A DNA stretch of 64,000 nt, from the NCBI GenBank assembly GCA_027422505.1, contig JAPQWV010000006.1:10468501-10532500 (forward strand). The letters are read 5' to 3'. The notes beneath the pieces are model-generated. The model saw only the letters and a program-made list of their open reading frames with translations. It had not been told where the DNA came from and did not search any database. The translations under genes were made by a program, and so were the position numbers. Numbering within the stretch: position 1 is the first letter of the stretch; each line of letters starts with the position of its first letter. The DNA is from Craterostigma plantagineum (Eukaryota > Streptophyta > Magnoliopsida > Lamiales > Linderniaceae). Positions 32,885-44,475 of this stretch are shown here, piece by piece.

Positions 32885-35636
32885 TGTCAGGACCCGTCGT
32901 CCGACCTCGTAATTCCGTTCTAATCCTAAGTATCTAATGCTTTATTATCACGCAAAAGCGTAAAAATGCGAATAAAATTTTTCTTCTTCTTTTAAAACTA
33001 CGTGCAGAAGTCTTATACACATGTCAAAAGGATGTTCGCAAATCGTTCTACAATTCCTCGCAGTCATGTCTATACAGAAGACAAGTGTGTGTGTGTGTGT
33101 GTGTGCAGCCAAAAGCTTCCTATGCGCCCGGCTCTCACAGGTCGTCATCCATACACACACTCCCACCTCAAAAGCAGCCGGATAGCTTCAAAAGATCGGC
33201 CTCGCCTAAAAGTCGGATCACATACCGTGATCGTCAGTACCTACAACACGTAACGTAAATAATGAGCCACCGAGGCTCAGTAAGCAGAAATTATGCATGT
33301 ATGCACGTGTCCTAACGATCGACAATCCAGGCCGTCGTTTTCTAATGCTCATACTCTTTTCCTTATACTCGTACTCTTTCCTCGAATCATACTCTTTTTC
33401 TCATACTCTTACTTCATACGGGCCCTCGACTTTCAGTCCCACTATGCGCCATCTTATAGAGATCTCAAGTGTGGAGGTTCACACACTAGAAGGTCACCCG
33501 AAGGAATCTTCCCTTACTCAGTGCGGCCTCCACGCGAGCGCTTCTCACTGGTAGCCAACACCGAGGCCACTAACCACGGAGGTCACCCGAAGGAATCTTC
33601 CCTCCGGGTAGTGCTTTACACGCTAGAAGGTCACCCGAAGGAATCTTCCCTTACTCAGCGTGTGCCCTGGGCCGCATCCTCCAGGTTGCATCTCCCGCAT
33701 ACGGGGTAATTCCCCCAGCCTCTTATACAGGCCTTATAGCTTCATTCGCCTTACTGGCCGCATAGGGGAAGCCGTGACTCTTCATTCGAGTCGACACAGA
33801 TGCCAATATCGGCGAGTATACATCGCACACAGGCGATCTTACGCACGCTCATACCTCGCGTCTTATACACTACGCATGCGTGCAAATGCTCAGGCTATGC
33901 TCATGTACGTATTCTAATCATGCCATCATGCACATAATTTAATCGTATCATACGTACACATTTCATACAAAATTCACGAGTACGTAACTCACATAATTGT
34001 ACGCAGGCAAGTTACGTGTCGTAGTTGAATTTCTACTTACCTGTCGTCCAAGCGCAATTAGTGTTCTCCCCGTTTGCTCCTAACGTACGACCTTTAAACA
34101 TAATATCATCGTATCAGTAATATGTTTTTATTAAGTACCTAAGTCGAATTAAATTATCTAACTTTGTTAATTTTGCTATACTATAAGTTGCTAGCTTCGA
34201 GTCTAGGATACCCTTGCCCAATAAATTCCTAAGTAAAGTTAGTGTCGATTCCGTGTCCGAATGAGTTCAGCGAGAGTTAGCAAATTGTTAGTTTTGCCCG
34301 AATTTAATTCATCTTGAAGTCGCCCGATTCATCTTGCATGGAAATTTATTTCACCTGATTTAAGAATTTGCAAGTTAAAATCACCGTTTTAGTCACCACC
34401 ACAATTCGCCCGATTCCAATCGTGTGGTGGGATCGTTTTCGGCCGTTTTCAAATTCTCCAAGTCGCCCGATTTGTGAAGTGGAAATCTGAAATCGCCGAA
34501 TGCTCTCATCATCAAGTTGTCAGCTTCATTTGCCCGATTCCATGCATGGAATGTTCAAGGCAATTCGTCCGATTTTCAAGCTTGCATGGAATCGCCCGAT
34601 TTCTTGGATGTTGCTCCTCATTTCGCCCGTTTTAAGGTTGGTTCAGTTCGTCTTCGGCGATTTGTTCTCCTCTTGCCACGTGTAGTTTTCTTTTAAATCG
34701 TCCGATTTGTGCCCGATTTCATGCATGAGGTGTTCTAGACATTCGGCCGATTTGGGTTTGCATGAGATCGCCCGACTTTCATGTTTTGAACACCACAAAT
34801 CGCCGAGTTCATCTAAGACTTAAATCGCCCGATTAGATGTGTCTTCTCATTCCTTTCAATCGATCCCTCACATGCAACATTTCGACCGATTTCTAGGGTT
34901 TCTCAATCTATCCGATTCGATCAACCTAAATTCATCTACCCGAAATCACATCCATCGTTCCATTCTGCCCAGAGTTTTCTAAGTTCTAGGGTTCCCTTCT
35001 ACCTTACAATCGTTAATGCACCCGAAGGTTATTCTATGCTAAGGTCATAAGCCCTCAAAACACGTTAATCTACCGAAATTATAAGAGTTGTAAGGGAGTA
35101 CTTCACTTACTAGGCTTTGATCTTCAAGCTACTTAGTGTGTTCTTTGAGTTGAACTCCTTTCGGCTCCTTCTCCCTTTTGTTTCTTCTTTAATTTTCGAT
35201 GGGTGTTGTTTCTTATTGGGTTTACAACCTTGAAATGGTGTTTAGATAGATATTTTGATTATAGGTTGGGGTGATGGGACTTTAGTGGCGTGGGTTTCCC
35301 ATGATTCAAGGAACCTTTTGTCTCCCCATTGGTTTTCTTAAGGATTAGACCAACTATTAAATTTTTAGCCCACATTGCATGGCCCAATTTCCATATAATT
35401 ATTACCATACTCTTCATTTCCTTGTTCTTTCTATTTCTCGAAATCCTCACATGGATTACGCAATTAGCATAAACACGATATCGATTTCACGTAATTGTGC
35501 GTAATTCGTACAAAATCACGAGCACAAACCTCATAGGATTACGTCAACATATCACACATACGCAAGAAATACGAAATCACTTAGGTGAAATACGTAATTT
35601 ATTGGCCGACCTAATTTGTGGGTCTCGGGTCCTACA
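32885..35636 (-). repeat. E5 5' LTR (2,752 bp)
   Basis: Nearly identical to 25473-28227, with a shorter GT tract (33085-33105), an 11-bp deletion near 34294 and scattered substitutions. It carries the same hairpin (33263-33279) and motif array (34290-34940). Confidence 0.95.
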
Positions 35637-37282
35637 GCACAGGACGGGAAAAGACGGGGTCACTAAGACTTCCCGTTGGCATCATCGATGAGACAGACTC
35701 AAACGAATGATGGCCTAGGCTCACGGTTGTTGTGATGTTGGCCGTGCTAGGTCTTCCGCTCTCAGTCATAGAGACATCACCGAGCGTTCCGACAGAATCA
35801 CGAAGACTCTGTAGTGCAGTAAAAGGTGTATGTGTCCTAGAAACGAAGGACTGCAGTCTGAGGCGAGGACTGCTTGTTTCAACATCGACTATCTCCAAGT
35901 GGAATGTCGATGGCATATGTGGCTCCTCGTGGAATGACATATCTTCCTGTAGAGAGGAAGATAAGTGGATTGGTGGGGTCGTTTGCGTGGTTGAGCCAAA
36001 TGCCACGTCTTCTACTCGGGAGGTGAACACATCACCTCCTGTACCTAAGGGTTGGGCTCAGCTTGTCTGTGACTGAGGAGGTAGATCGTGTTTTTATTTC
36101 GATCGACGCTCCGTGGTGCGGCTTACGTCATCCTCACGCGACCGTTTTTTCGGTTCGCGGGTGGAAGAGGATGCGGCGCGACCCGATGACTTTTTAGAAG
36201 TGGTGGTGGGATTTTGGCTAGTCCCGGGGTTAGGAGCAATGGGGTTGATCTGCTCCGTAGGGACAATGGATAGTGGACGGGGGGTTTCGCGGAATGTGGC
36301 GGTGGAGGCGCGATATTCTCGTACGTGCGGATTGGTCGGGTCTGCATAGGCGAGAACATCGTCCGGGATTATCATAGCGTGTCGATCTTTTGCCGGAGTG
36401 TTTTTCTTGGCGAACTTCTCGACAATGGGGATTACGAAGTGTTCAGTTGCTGGGCGGACGCGAATGTTGGTGGAGAGCAGGCGGAAGTGTTGGATGAACG
36501 CTGGGAGCCACCGCATGTAGGGTACAAAGCGGTTTGTGACTGCCTTGGCGACTTCCCGATCGCGACGTTGAATCATGAACGAGGTCCATCCATATTATTT
36601 CAGCGTAATTGTACTTGCGGTTGTGGGCGATGCCGGTTAGGATGGTAAGGATTTGATGGTTGCCACGGTCCTGACCGGCATGCTTCCCTGACATGCATTT
36701 GTTTATTAGTAGATACAGTGTTCGCCAGGGTTGAGGTAGATTGCTTGTGGTGACTTCACTGAGAACAAGTGGGCCCTTCTTCTTCTTGTTTTCTGGTTGA
36801 TAGCCCAATCTGTCGATGTCTTCAATAAGTTGTTCGTGCGTCGGTAGTGGATCATAGGATGAGTAGACAGGGAGGTCAAGAACTTCTTGGACGATCTTGC
36901 GGGTGAGGACTACTGTTTCTTGATCGATTGTGGCGGACATTGCTGAAGCGCGGTAGTGTGGTCCAGCAATCTGCAATGTGTGCCAGAATTGTTGAAGATA
37001 GACTTGCGCTTCTGGCTCGCCATGAGTGAGGGCGTGGCGGAGTGGATGCCCTTTGAGGATCTCTATGATGATGGGAGCATCGCACCGGAAGTTGTCCTAG
37101 TCCACCATGTGGTTGTTTGGTATCAAGGCAGCCCATCTACTTGTTGGGAATACCTCCTCGATCGGTGGAACGTACGTCAATGTATTGAGTTCGACGTCCC
37201 TTTGAATTGCGGCAGCCTCAAGCGCTTCAAGTGCTTCTTGGTTTGTGTTAGTCATGTCTGTGCTCGATAGAAATTGAAGCAT
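35637..37282 (-). pseudogene. E4 ORF2, N-terminal part
   Basis: The likely start is ATG 37255 (MTNTNQEALEALEAAAI), two bases after a CAG acceptor-like site. An upstream in-frame ATG at 37282 also exists. The N-terminal domain parallels E3: FRCDAPIIIEILKGHP, VYLQQFW near 36990, VLDLPVYSSYDPLPTHEQL, LINKCMSGKHAGQDRGNH and YNYAEIIWMDLV. A TAG at 37097-37099 interrupts it just before the FRC motif. A frame change follows near 36570, with RWLPAFIQHFRLL and a proline-rich linker after it, then a second frame change near 36120. The last residues FSRPV join to QTGGRS beyond E5. No membrane segment or known enzyme motif is visible. Confidence 0.8.
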
Positions 37283-39584
37283 AATTAGTACGGACTAAAT
37301 TGCGAGAAGATGGATTATAGGTAAGTCATTGGTAAAATAAATAAAACGAAGCATAAAAATGCCCAATAATCGTAAAGATAAAAGTAAAGTTAAAACTCAA
37401 GCTAAGTAAGAGTCCTTTTGAGATAAAGGCGTTAAGATAGAATGATGGTCATGTGATGGCGAGTTTCGACAATTTTAGGAATTCATACGAAATTTTTCCA
37501 ACACTTCGAAAATTTTCAGGATTGAAGATGTTTATGTGAGATGAGAAAATTTTGGTACGTGAGCAAGCCGAAAGAAAAAAAATTTCACATTTGGTGTAGA
37601 ATTTCGCGTAGGGAAATTTTTCGCAAGTTAAGACATCTAGCAAGTTGTCCAAAATTTTCGCATGTAATGAGAAAAGCTGATTATCACACATAGACAAGTC
37701 AAGAGGACGTTTTCGTATTTAGTGTAAGATTTTCGCATGTAGTGGGAAATTTTCGCACATCAGGAAATTTCGCAGTCAGAGTAAATTTTTGCATATATCA
37801 AGGAAATTTCACATTCAGTTGCATGCAGTGGGAATTGTCGCATTCAAGTTACCCAAAGATTTTCGCATGTAAGAAAAATTTTCGCACGTTAAAGAAATTT
37901 CGCATTCAATTTATCCATGAATTTTCGCGTATAAGGAAAATTTTCGCACGTTAAAAAGATTTCGTATTCAGAGTAAAGTTTCGCATATAGTGGGAATTTT
38001 CGCATTCAAGTTATCAATAAGTTATCCAAAAATTTTCTCGGTTAACATATTTTCTCAAAAGTTATTAAATTTTCGCAAGTATACAAATTTTTCAAGTTAG
38101 CAAACTTTCGCAAGTTTTGAATTTTTCTCAAGTGAAATGAAAGTTTCGCGGAGTGATAAAGCTTTGAAGAAACATCTGCTCAAGTGATAAAATTTCTCGG
38201 GTTGAAATTTCTTAGTTTTGACAAGTGAAAAGAAATTTCTCGGATAAAATTTTTGCAGATTGAGAAAGTTTCGTGATCCGCGAAAAGATGATGCATGTAA
38301 GGGTTGATAAATTATTGAACCACTGTAGCTGCGAAAGAATTGATTAGCATGGGTCCGAGAAAAATTTAATTTTGCAGATTGAGAAAATTTTGGTTACTGT
38401 AGTTGCGAAATAGTGAAGATGCGAAAAATATAATATGACGTGAGGTGTATGAAAGTTTTGCGGGGCATGACTCACTGTAGCAGCAAAAGTTTTAATCATA
38501 AGAAAATTCTCGGATGAAAACTTTCGCGGGACTTCACACACTGTAGCAGCGAAAATTTTAACGCAAGAAATTTCTCGGATAAAATTTTCGCGGAACCTTA
38601 CTCACTGTAGCAGCGAAAATCTATCGTTAAAGTATTTTTCCTGAAAAGTTTCTCGGTGAAGAACACTGTGCGAAAACGTTCAAAGCGACGCTGTGATTTT
38701 TGCCTTAGACCCACTCAAATCTTAACCAAAATGCAATAAACTGGACCCAATCGACTCGAAATTTGACGGGCAATACATATTTGGGATTTTAAACACCGAA
38801 AACCTAACATACGTCCGAATTAAAGCCGAGTAAAAAATTAATATAAAACCTAAAATTTAACAGTCGGGGCTAAAAACAGAGTAATCGAACAAGAAGCAGT
38901 TTATTTACGATGTATTCATACCGAAAAGCTGATTTGCGACAATGGAGTAAACAGCAAACGGATTTTTCAGGGCAGATTGAAGAAGACGATGATGTGAAGG
39001 GTTGAGAAATTTTGAAAAGGGGGTGCGAAATTTCTTAATTTTTCTCGGGAATTTGTAGGATTGTGAAAAACGTTAAGTGTTTTGGGGTTTTGTGACTGTT
39101 CATGCGAGATTTTGAGCTAATGGGCCGATGCGAGATTTTGAGTTAATGGGCCAAAATTCGTGGGCTTGGTCAAAATTGGGTCCTGAGCCGATTTTCGTGG
39201 GCTTGGTCAAAATTGGGTCCTATTGGTCCAATTTTGACCCCTTTTGTCCAAAAATTAAACTTTCAACCCAAAAATCAATTGGTCCAATTTTGACTCCGTT
39301 TTGACCAAAATATAGAATTTCAAAAATTAAACTTTCAACCCAAAAATCAATTGGTCCAATTTTGACTCCGTTTTGACAAAAATTTAGAATTTCAACCCAA
39401 ATCTTTTTTTTTTAAATAAGCAAAATCAGAAACTCCCCCTTAATCTATAATTCCCTCTTTAGAGAAAAAAAAACAGAAACTCCCCCTTAATCGAAAACTC
39501 CCCCTTAAGAGACAGAATTCAGAAGACACAGAAAATGGAGTAAAGTGAAAAGACATATGTACACTTTATCAAGTTCATGTTGGG
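37283..39584 (-). other. E4 spacer between pol and ORF2, with TTTCGC/TTTCTCGG motifs
   Basis: About 2.3 kb without a gene. From 37450 to 38650, motifs such as AATTTTCGCATGTAA, TTTCTCGGAT and CACTGTAGCAGCGAAAA recur many times. From 39110 to 39400 there are repeated CAATTTTGAC and TGGGCTTGGTCAAAATTGGG segments. Short ORFs here are artefacts of the repeats. Confidence 0.75.
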
Positions 39585-40044
39585 TCGATTGATCACATCT
39601 GAAGATTCAACACGCCCAGCATAGTCACAAGGTGCTGGAATCGTTTGACATCCAACGGTTTTGTGAAAATGTCGTCTAGTAGATCTTCGGTAGTGACGTA
39701 GTGTAATTAAATCGCCCCTTTTCGACATGTTATTTGATGAAGTGGTGACGAATATCTATGTGTTTCGTTCGCGAGTGATGTACCGGATTACTCGTCATCG
39801 CAATCGCACTCTTCGAGTCACAATAAATGGGAATTTTATTAACATGAAAATTAAAATCTCGTAGTTGGGTTCTCATCCACAAAAGCTGTGAACAACAACT
39901 AGCGGCGGCGACATATTCTGCCTCCGTCGACGAAGTTGAGACACAGTTTTGTTTTCGAGAAGACCAACTCACGAGTTTACCGGCCAAGAAGTGTGCAGAT
40001 CCAGAGGTGCTTTTCGATCCATCTTGCATCCTGCGTAATCCGAG
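39585..40044 (-). pseudogene. pol: E4 RNase H
   Basis: Copia RNase [41 protein letters not shown] (the Glu), [20 protein letters not shown] (the Asp) and [12 protein letters not shown] stop and frame change follow near 39730. The C-terminal end LHYVTTEDLLDDIFTKPL, then RFQHLVTMLGVLNL, is readable in another frame to about 39585. It is out of frame with the upstream RT because of changes at 40045-40140. Confidence 0.9.
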
Positions 40045-42396
40045 TCAGAGAATCCAACCAGTTTGAAGTCCAATTGAGTGGGGTACCACAAACCCAGATT
40101 GGGTGTTCCTTTGAGATAGCAGAGAATTCTTTTGACAGCAGTGAGAATTCTTAGGTGTAGCCTGAAAGCGAGCGCAGATTCCTGTCGAGAGAACGATATT
40201 CGGTCGACTAGCAGTGAGGTACAGAAGAGAGCCTATTATCCTACGATAGACGGTTTGGTCAACGGGAGCACCAGATGAGTCCGCGTCGGGTCGGCCAGAG
40301 GGTGACATAGGTGTGGCAGCAGTCTTAGCATCCTTCATTCGATATTTCTCGAGGATATCATGGATGTATTTGGACTGGTTGATGAAGATTCCGTCGGGGA
40401 GTTGCTTTACTTGAAGACCAAGAAAGAAATTCAGCTCTCCCATACTCATTTCGAATTTCTCTTTCATCAATTCTGCGAACTCTTCACATAGTTGTGGTTT
40501 AGTCGATCTAAAAATGATGTCATCGACATATATCTGTACAATCATAATGTTCGGGCCACTCCGCTTGGTGAAGAGAGTTGTATCCAGAGATCCTTTCTTG
40601 AATCCAGACTGAATAAGAAAGTCTGAAAGGACGTCATACCAAGCTCCGGGAGCCTGTTTCAGTCCGTAGAGGGCCTTGTAGAGTCGATATACGTGATGAG
40701 GAAACTCTTCGCTCAAGAACCCTTCAGGTTGATCAACGTACACTTCTTCTTTGAGAAATCCATTCAGAAATGCAGTCTTTACGTCCATTTGGTAGACTTT
40801 AAAGTTCTTGTGAGCAGCAAAGGCAAGAAAAATTCGTATTGCTTCGATCCTGGCAACGGGGGCGAAAGTTTCATCGTAGTCGATGCCCTCTTGTTGATTG
40901 TACCCCTTAGCCACAAGTCTTGCTTTATTGTGGATGACAACACCGTCTTCATCCTTTTTGTTTTTGAAGATCCACTTTGTGCCGATAATGGACCTGTTGG
41001 GAGGGCGTGGTACGGGTTCCCAAACTTGTAGACGTTCGAACTGATTTATTTCCTCCTGCATTGCAATCAGCCAATCAGGATCATTGAGAGCTTCAGCTAC
41101 TCGTGATGGTTCGGCTTGACTGAGATAGCAAGCGAACAGACTTTCATTCATCGTAGCCGAACGCGTCGAAACAACGGATGTGGGATCCCCAATAATCTGA
41201 TCCGTAGGATGAGAACGAGCCCAAAGTGGTACATTGGTCTGTGAGGTGCTAGCTGCATTTGTGTCGATTAGAGGCTCATTAGATTGGGGTCCAGTGTCCG
41301 AAGAAGAGATCTCAATCGTAGTGGATTGAGAGGGTTCAGCATCAGGATCAGCAATGTTCCCAGGGTCGGGTAAAATGTCGTCTTCGTTGAGATTGAGATC
41401 ATCCAAGTTTGGAGGGACGACATCATCGCCGATAGCTGGTGGTGTAGGTGGGGTGGGTGCAGCGGTAGGTTGAGTGGTGGCGACGGGAGTCTTGGGGACT
41501 GGATAGAAGTACTCGAAGAGCAGTTCGAGATCGAGTTCACCAGAATTTCCCTCAGATGAGGAGGTTCCCGTCGTTGAAAGTTGACCTTTTGTCAACGACT
41601 GTAGAAGACCTGGTTCTGGACTGATATGAGCAGAAGCCATGAGGTCGTCTTCGCTTTCGTCAAAGGTGACATTTGTGCTCTCTATTACTGATCGTTTCTC
41701 CTTAAGATAGACTCTGTATGCCTTTGAGTTCAGCGAATATCCAACAAAGATGCCTTTAAGTGCTTTTGGATCAAGCTTCCCAAGATGTTGGCGATCATTG
41801 GCCACAAAACATCGGCAACCGAAGACCCTTAGATAAGATATATCTGGGATACGACGGTTATTCAGCATCTCGTATGGGGTGCATTTGAATCTCTTGTGGA
41901 TGGAAGCCCGATTCTGCGTGTAGTAGGCCGTTTGAATAGCTTCCCCCCAAAGAGAGTGAGGAAGGCCGGATTGGATGAGGAGAGTCCTAGCTGCTTCAAC
42001 TAGTGTCATATTCTTACGCTCAACGACACCATTCTGTTCCGGTGTCTTCACAGCTGAGAACTGCTGGGTGATGCCCTGAGTGGCATAGAAATCTCTGAGC
42101 TTCTTGTTCTTAAACTCAGTTCCGTTGTCAGTTCTGATAATCCGAACCTTCTGTTGATGAAGAGTTTGGGATGTAACAACAAACTCGATGATTACATCAG
42201 GAACTTCATCCTTCGTACGAATGAGTTTTGTCCATGTGTAGCGTGAGAAGTCGTCGACAATCACAAGAATATACCGTCTTCCTCCGAGTGTAGCCGTAGG
42301 CATTGGGCCACATAAATCCATGTGTAAGAGCTCGAGGATGAGCTTAGAGGACGGTGTTTTCTTGGAGATGTGAGACGATCGCTTCATCTTCCCCAA
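40045..42396 (-). CDS. pol: E4 integrase and reverse transcriptase (783-codon open frame)
   Basis: The longest open frame in the window. The integrase core has [11 protein letters not shown] (Asp), [14 protein letters not shown] (Asp) and [16 protein letters not shown] (Glu), then [15 protein letters not shown] and [14 protein letters not shown] Pro/Ser/Asp-rich linker follows. The reverse transcriptase has [55 protein letters not shown] and [15 protein letters not shown]. The catalytic [18 protein letters not shown] has Arg where relatives have Gly. It ends in a frameshift within the connection to RNase H (near 40140). At its start, part of the GAG-pre-integrase zinc domain is deleted (junction at 42389-42429), so it cannot be a complete Pol. 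Confidence 0.95.
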   Translation of the reverse strand: MGKMKRSSHISKKTPSSKLILELLHMDLCGPMPTATLGGRRYILVIVDDFSRYTWTKLIRTKDEVPDVIIEFVVTSQTLHQQKVRIIRTDNGTEFKNKKLRDFYATQGITQQFSAVKTPEQNGVVERKNMTLVEAARTLLIQSGLPHSLWGEAIQTAYYTQNRASIHKRFKCTPYEMLNNRRIPDISYLRVFGCRCFVANDRQHLGKLDPKALKGIFVGYSLNSKAYRVYLKEKRSVIESTNVTFDESEDDLMASAHISPEPGLLQSLTKGQLSTTGTSSSEGNSGELDLELLFEYFYPVPKTPVATTQPTAAPTPPTPPAIGDDVVPPNLDDLNLNEDDILPDPGNIADPDAEPSQSTTIEISSSDTGPQSNEPLIDTNAASTSQTNVPLWARSHPTDQIIGDPTSVVSTRSATMNESLFACYLSQAEPSRVAEALNDPDWLIAMQEEINQFERLQVWEPVPRPPNRSIIGTKWIFKNKKDEDGVVIHNKARLVAKGYNQQEGIDYDETFAPVARIEAIRIFLAFAAHKNFKVYQMDVKTAFLNGFLKEEVYVDQPEGFLSEEFPHHVYRLYKALYGLKQAPGAWYDVLSDFLIQSGFKKGSLDTTLFTKRSGPNIMIVQIYVDDIIFRSTKPQLCEEFAELMKEKFEMSMGELNFFLGLQVKQLPDGIFINQSKYIHDILEKYRMKDAKTAATPMSPSGRPDADSSGAPVDQTVYRRIIGSLLYLTASRPNIVLSTGICARFQATPKNSHCCQKNSLLSQRNTQSGFVVPHSIGLQTGWIL

Positions 42397-42429
42397 TTCA
42401 CAGGCAGAGCAGAGGTGTTCCCCAATTCA
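42389..42429 (-). other. Deletion junction with 12-bp duplicated filler in E4 pol
   Basis: TTCCCCAATTCA occurs at 42389-42400 and again at 42418-42429. The segment between LWKQKMN and [10 protein letters not shown] is about 30 nt, where relatives have roughly 35 codons. The duplicate looks copied from the adjacent sequence during repair. Confidence 0.6.
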
Positions 42430-42838
42430 TCTTCTGTTTCCATAGATCGTTCAACTTGGGCGCAGCACGAGAGAGAAGGCATATTGGTCGAGAGGTCGTA
42501 AGATTGAGTACGTAGAGGTGAGACGTGCGCGTTCCAGAAAGAAGAGGCAGTCCCGAGGCATTGGCAATGCTGCAGATGTCAGATTCGAAGAAAACCTTGT
42601 ATCCTTTGTCGCAGAAACGACCGATGCTGAAGAGATTGTAGCTCAATCCCTCGACTTAAGAGATGCCCTTGATCGTCAGTTTGTCATGGATGAGATCGCC
42701 AGTTCCGAGAATCGGCGCCATTTGACTGTTTCCGAAGGAGACCCTTCTAAGATAGCGCTCGAAGAAGTTGCTCAACAGCTCCTTGTTCCCCGTCATGTGT
42801 GTGGAGCAACCTGAATCTAGATACCACACATGACAGAC
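42398..42838 (-). pseudogene. pol: E4 protease and GAG-pre-integrase start
   Basis: Directly after the predicted acceptor: VCHVWYLDSGCSTHMTGNKE, with the DSG protease active site, then APILGTGDLIHDKLTIKGIS. A frame change or stop near 42656 follows. Reading resumes with SYNLFSIGRFCDKGYKVFF and LYVLNLTTSRP, and ends at the deleted LW(H/K)Q zinc domain. In relatives this segment leads into the integrase without a break. Confidence 0.9.
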
Positions 42839-44475
42839 CTGCAAACATCAACAAACGCTGGGTCCCCGTTTACGGACGGGACCTTCTTGTGATACAAGTA
42901 AAATTTTCATGCGCTTAATGGCAAATGTGGGGTCTAAATCAGATTGTGTTGGATCTAATTTAGATTTCCCTTTGTGATTTGTTTGATGAGGCGGGATTAA
43001 GGTTTTTCTAACCCATATTTGCCTAACTTGTGCTTGCATGTACGATGCCTTATTTATGAATTGGCGTGGGGATTTTGGTTGTTGTTGTTGTCCTTCGGTT
43101 TTAGTCGTCTTTTGCTTGTGAGCAGTAGGTGACTTTGTATTTAGCGTCGGAAGGCGTTTTCGCTTAACCGTAGGCATAGATGAACTGGGAGAATGCAAAG
43201 GCATCGTAGAGGAGGTTTGCTTGTTTGGTTGGAGTGTTGCGTGTTCGTGTGCTTCATATTCATGAAAGCGTGGAAGAATAAAGTCATTGCAGCAACACAT
43301 AGACATAAGTTTGGCAAAGGAAAGATAGGTTTTGGCAACACAATTGTCTACGTCCTTAAGATATTAGGATTCAGTACATAAAGAGGAAAGACGAATATAG
43401 GATGGTCTTTTCTTCTTGTCATCGAAGAGCAGGTTCTCCTTTATTTCATACGAACACCCTTCCAGAGACGTCGAACTCACATTCCCTGTATCCATAGGAA
43501 TACGAGAGTTAGTGTTTGAACAAGTTTCAGCTTCAGGAGTCATCTTCACCGTCCTCTTACATTTACATGTTTGAGAATCGGGTACTTGACTCGATGTAGA
43601 GGGATTGTTCGTATTGTGAAATTGTTCTAGTGTAAAGATTTTTCTAAGTAGATCATCTCGCTCCTTTGCGAAGGCCTTCCGCTGTAATTCTAGTGTTCGT
43701 TCTAGTTCTGCTATGAGTAGAAGTTTCTCAGGGATATAGGTGCGAGAGAGCGCTTCTCGGAAAGCAATTTCTTGTTCTTTGGTTGGGAGTAGAGTTTCGA
43801 CATCCTCCGAGAGTGAAGGTATCTTAGTCTTATCACTAGCATTCAATTCTGTGTAGTCATACGCGATTTCCGCCCAATGAATGTTCTGTACTCTCTTTTC
43901 TTCCGAGATTACAACGGAGGATGATCTCACAAATGGCATAAGTTGCGAGGGAGCACCCTTTCTTGTTTGCAGGAATGCAGTGTTACACATGTTATACCTT
44001 TTAACCGTTAGCGGCGTTGGTTTGCAATTGCTGGCCAGGCCGATTCCCTCCCGGGCATCGTAGAATTCTGTTTCTGCCGGTTGGTTCAACTGGCATAAGA
44101 TACGTGTGTTTTGTTTCTAAGGTGAAGCTGCTCTTCAAGTTCTTTCACCTTTCGGTACAACCTAACTCTTTCCTTAGTAAGCAGTTGATATTGTGCGGCC
44201 GTCAAGAGACGAGATGTTTCACATGAACTGATGGCCAATGATGTTTCCTTAACCTTAGTCTCACTTTGTTTATTCTTCTTTTGCAGACGTTTGACTAATG
44301 CTTCAGATGCAATTAGTCGTTCGTTTGTGCAAGCGAGCTCTTCTACTTTTAAACTAAGTAAGGCATAGTTGTTTTCAAATTTTAGTTTGAGTTCATCATA
44401 ATCCCTAGCGTCTACAGTGGGTTTCTTAATGGTGTGTCGGTGATTAAACACATCATCAAGTTGTGAAATTCGTAC
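42839..44475 (-). other. E4 coding intron between Gag and Pol
   Basis: On - the donor is TCTGAG|GTACGAA and the acceptor is GTTTGTTGATGTTTGCAG|GTCTG. Length is 1,637 nt, phase 0. Splicing joins SE to VCHVWYLDSG in frame. The position and phase match E1 and E3 although the sequences are far diverged. The retained form ends in a TGA 9 nt before the acceptor. Confidence 0.7.
42848..44474 (-). pseudogene. E4 intron-encoded coiled-coil Gag extension
   Basis: Reading straight through the donor gives VRISQLDDVFNH, then a coiled-coil-like stretch: DYDELKLKFENNYALLSLKV, then LVKRLQKKNKQSETKV, then ERVRLYRKVKELEEQLHLR. After a frame change near 44090 come FYDAREGIGLASN and EIAYDYTELNASDKTKIPSL, matching E1 and E3 blocks in order. 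A second helix-like run (KLLLIAELERTLELQRKAFA) follows, then a frame change near 43364. The Lys/Gln/Pro-rich tail ends PVRKRGPSVC at the TGA 42848-42850. Retained order of conserved blocks across families argues for a functional protein segment. Confidence 0.7.

Larger units (their letters stand above)
25473..35636 (-). mobile_element. E5: Ty3/Gypsy chromovirus (Tekay/Del-like), 10.2 kb
   Basis: Two LTRs of ~2.75 kb (25473-28227 and 32885-35636) flank gag-pol on -. The flanks are GCATA (25468-25472) and GCACA (35637-35641), a 5-bp duplication with one change. The primer site is initiator tRNA-Met type. The Pol order is protease, reverse transcriptase, RNase H, integrase, followed by a C-terminal chromodomain, which defines chromoviruses. 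It splits ORF2 of E4, whose frame rejoins exactly (FSRPV then QTGGRS). One frameshift and two nonsense codons disable pol. The LTRs differ at roughly 45 positions by eye. Confidence 0.95.
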
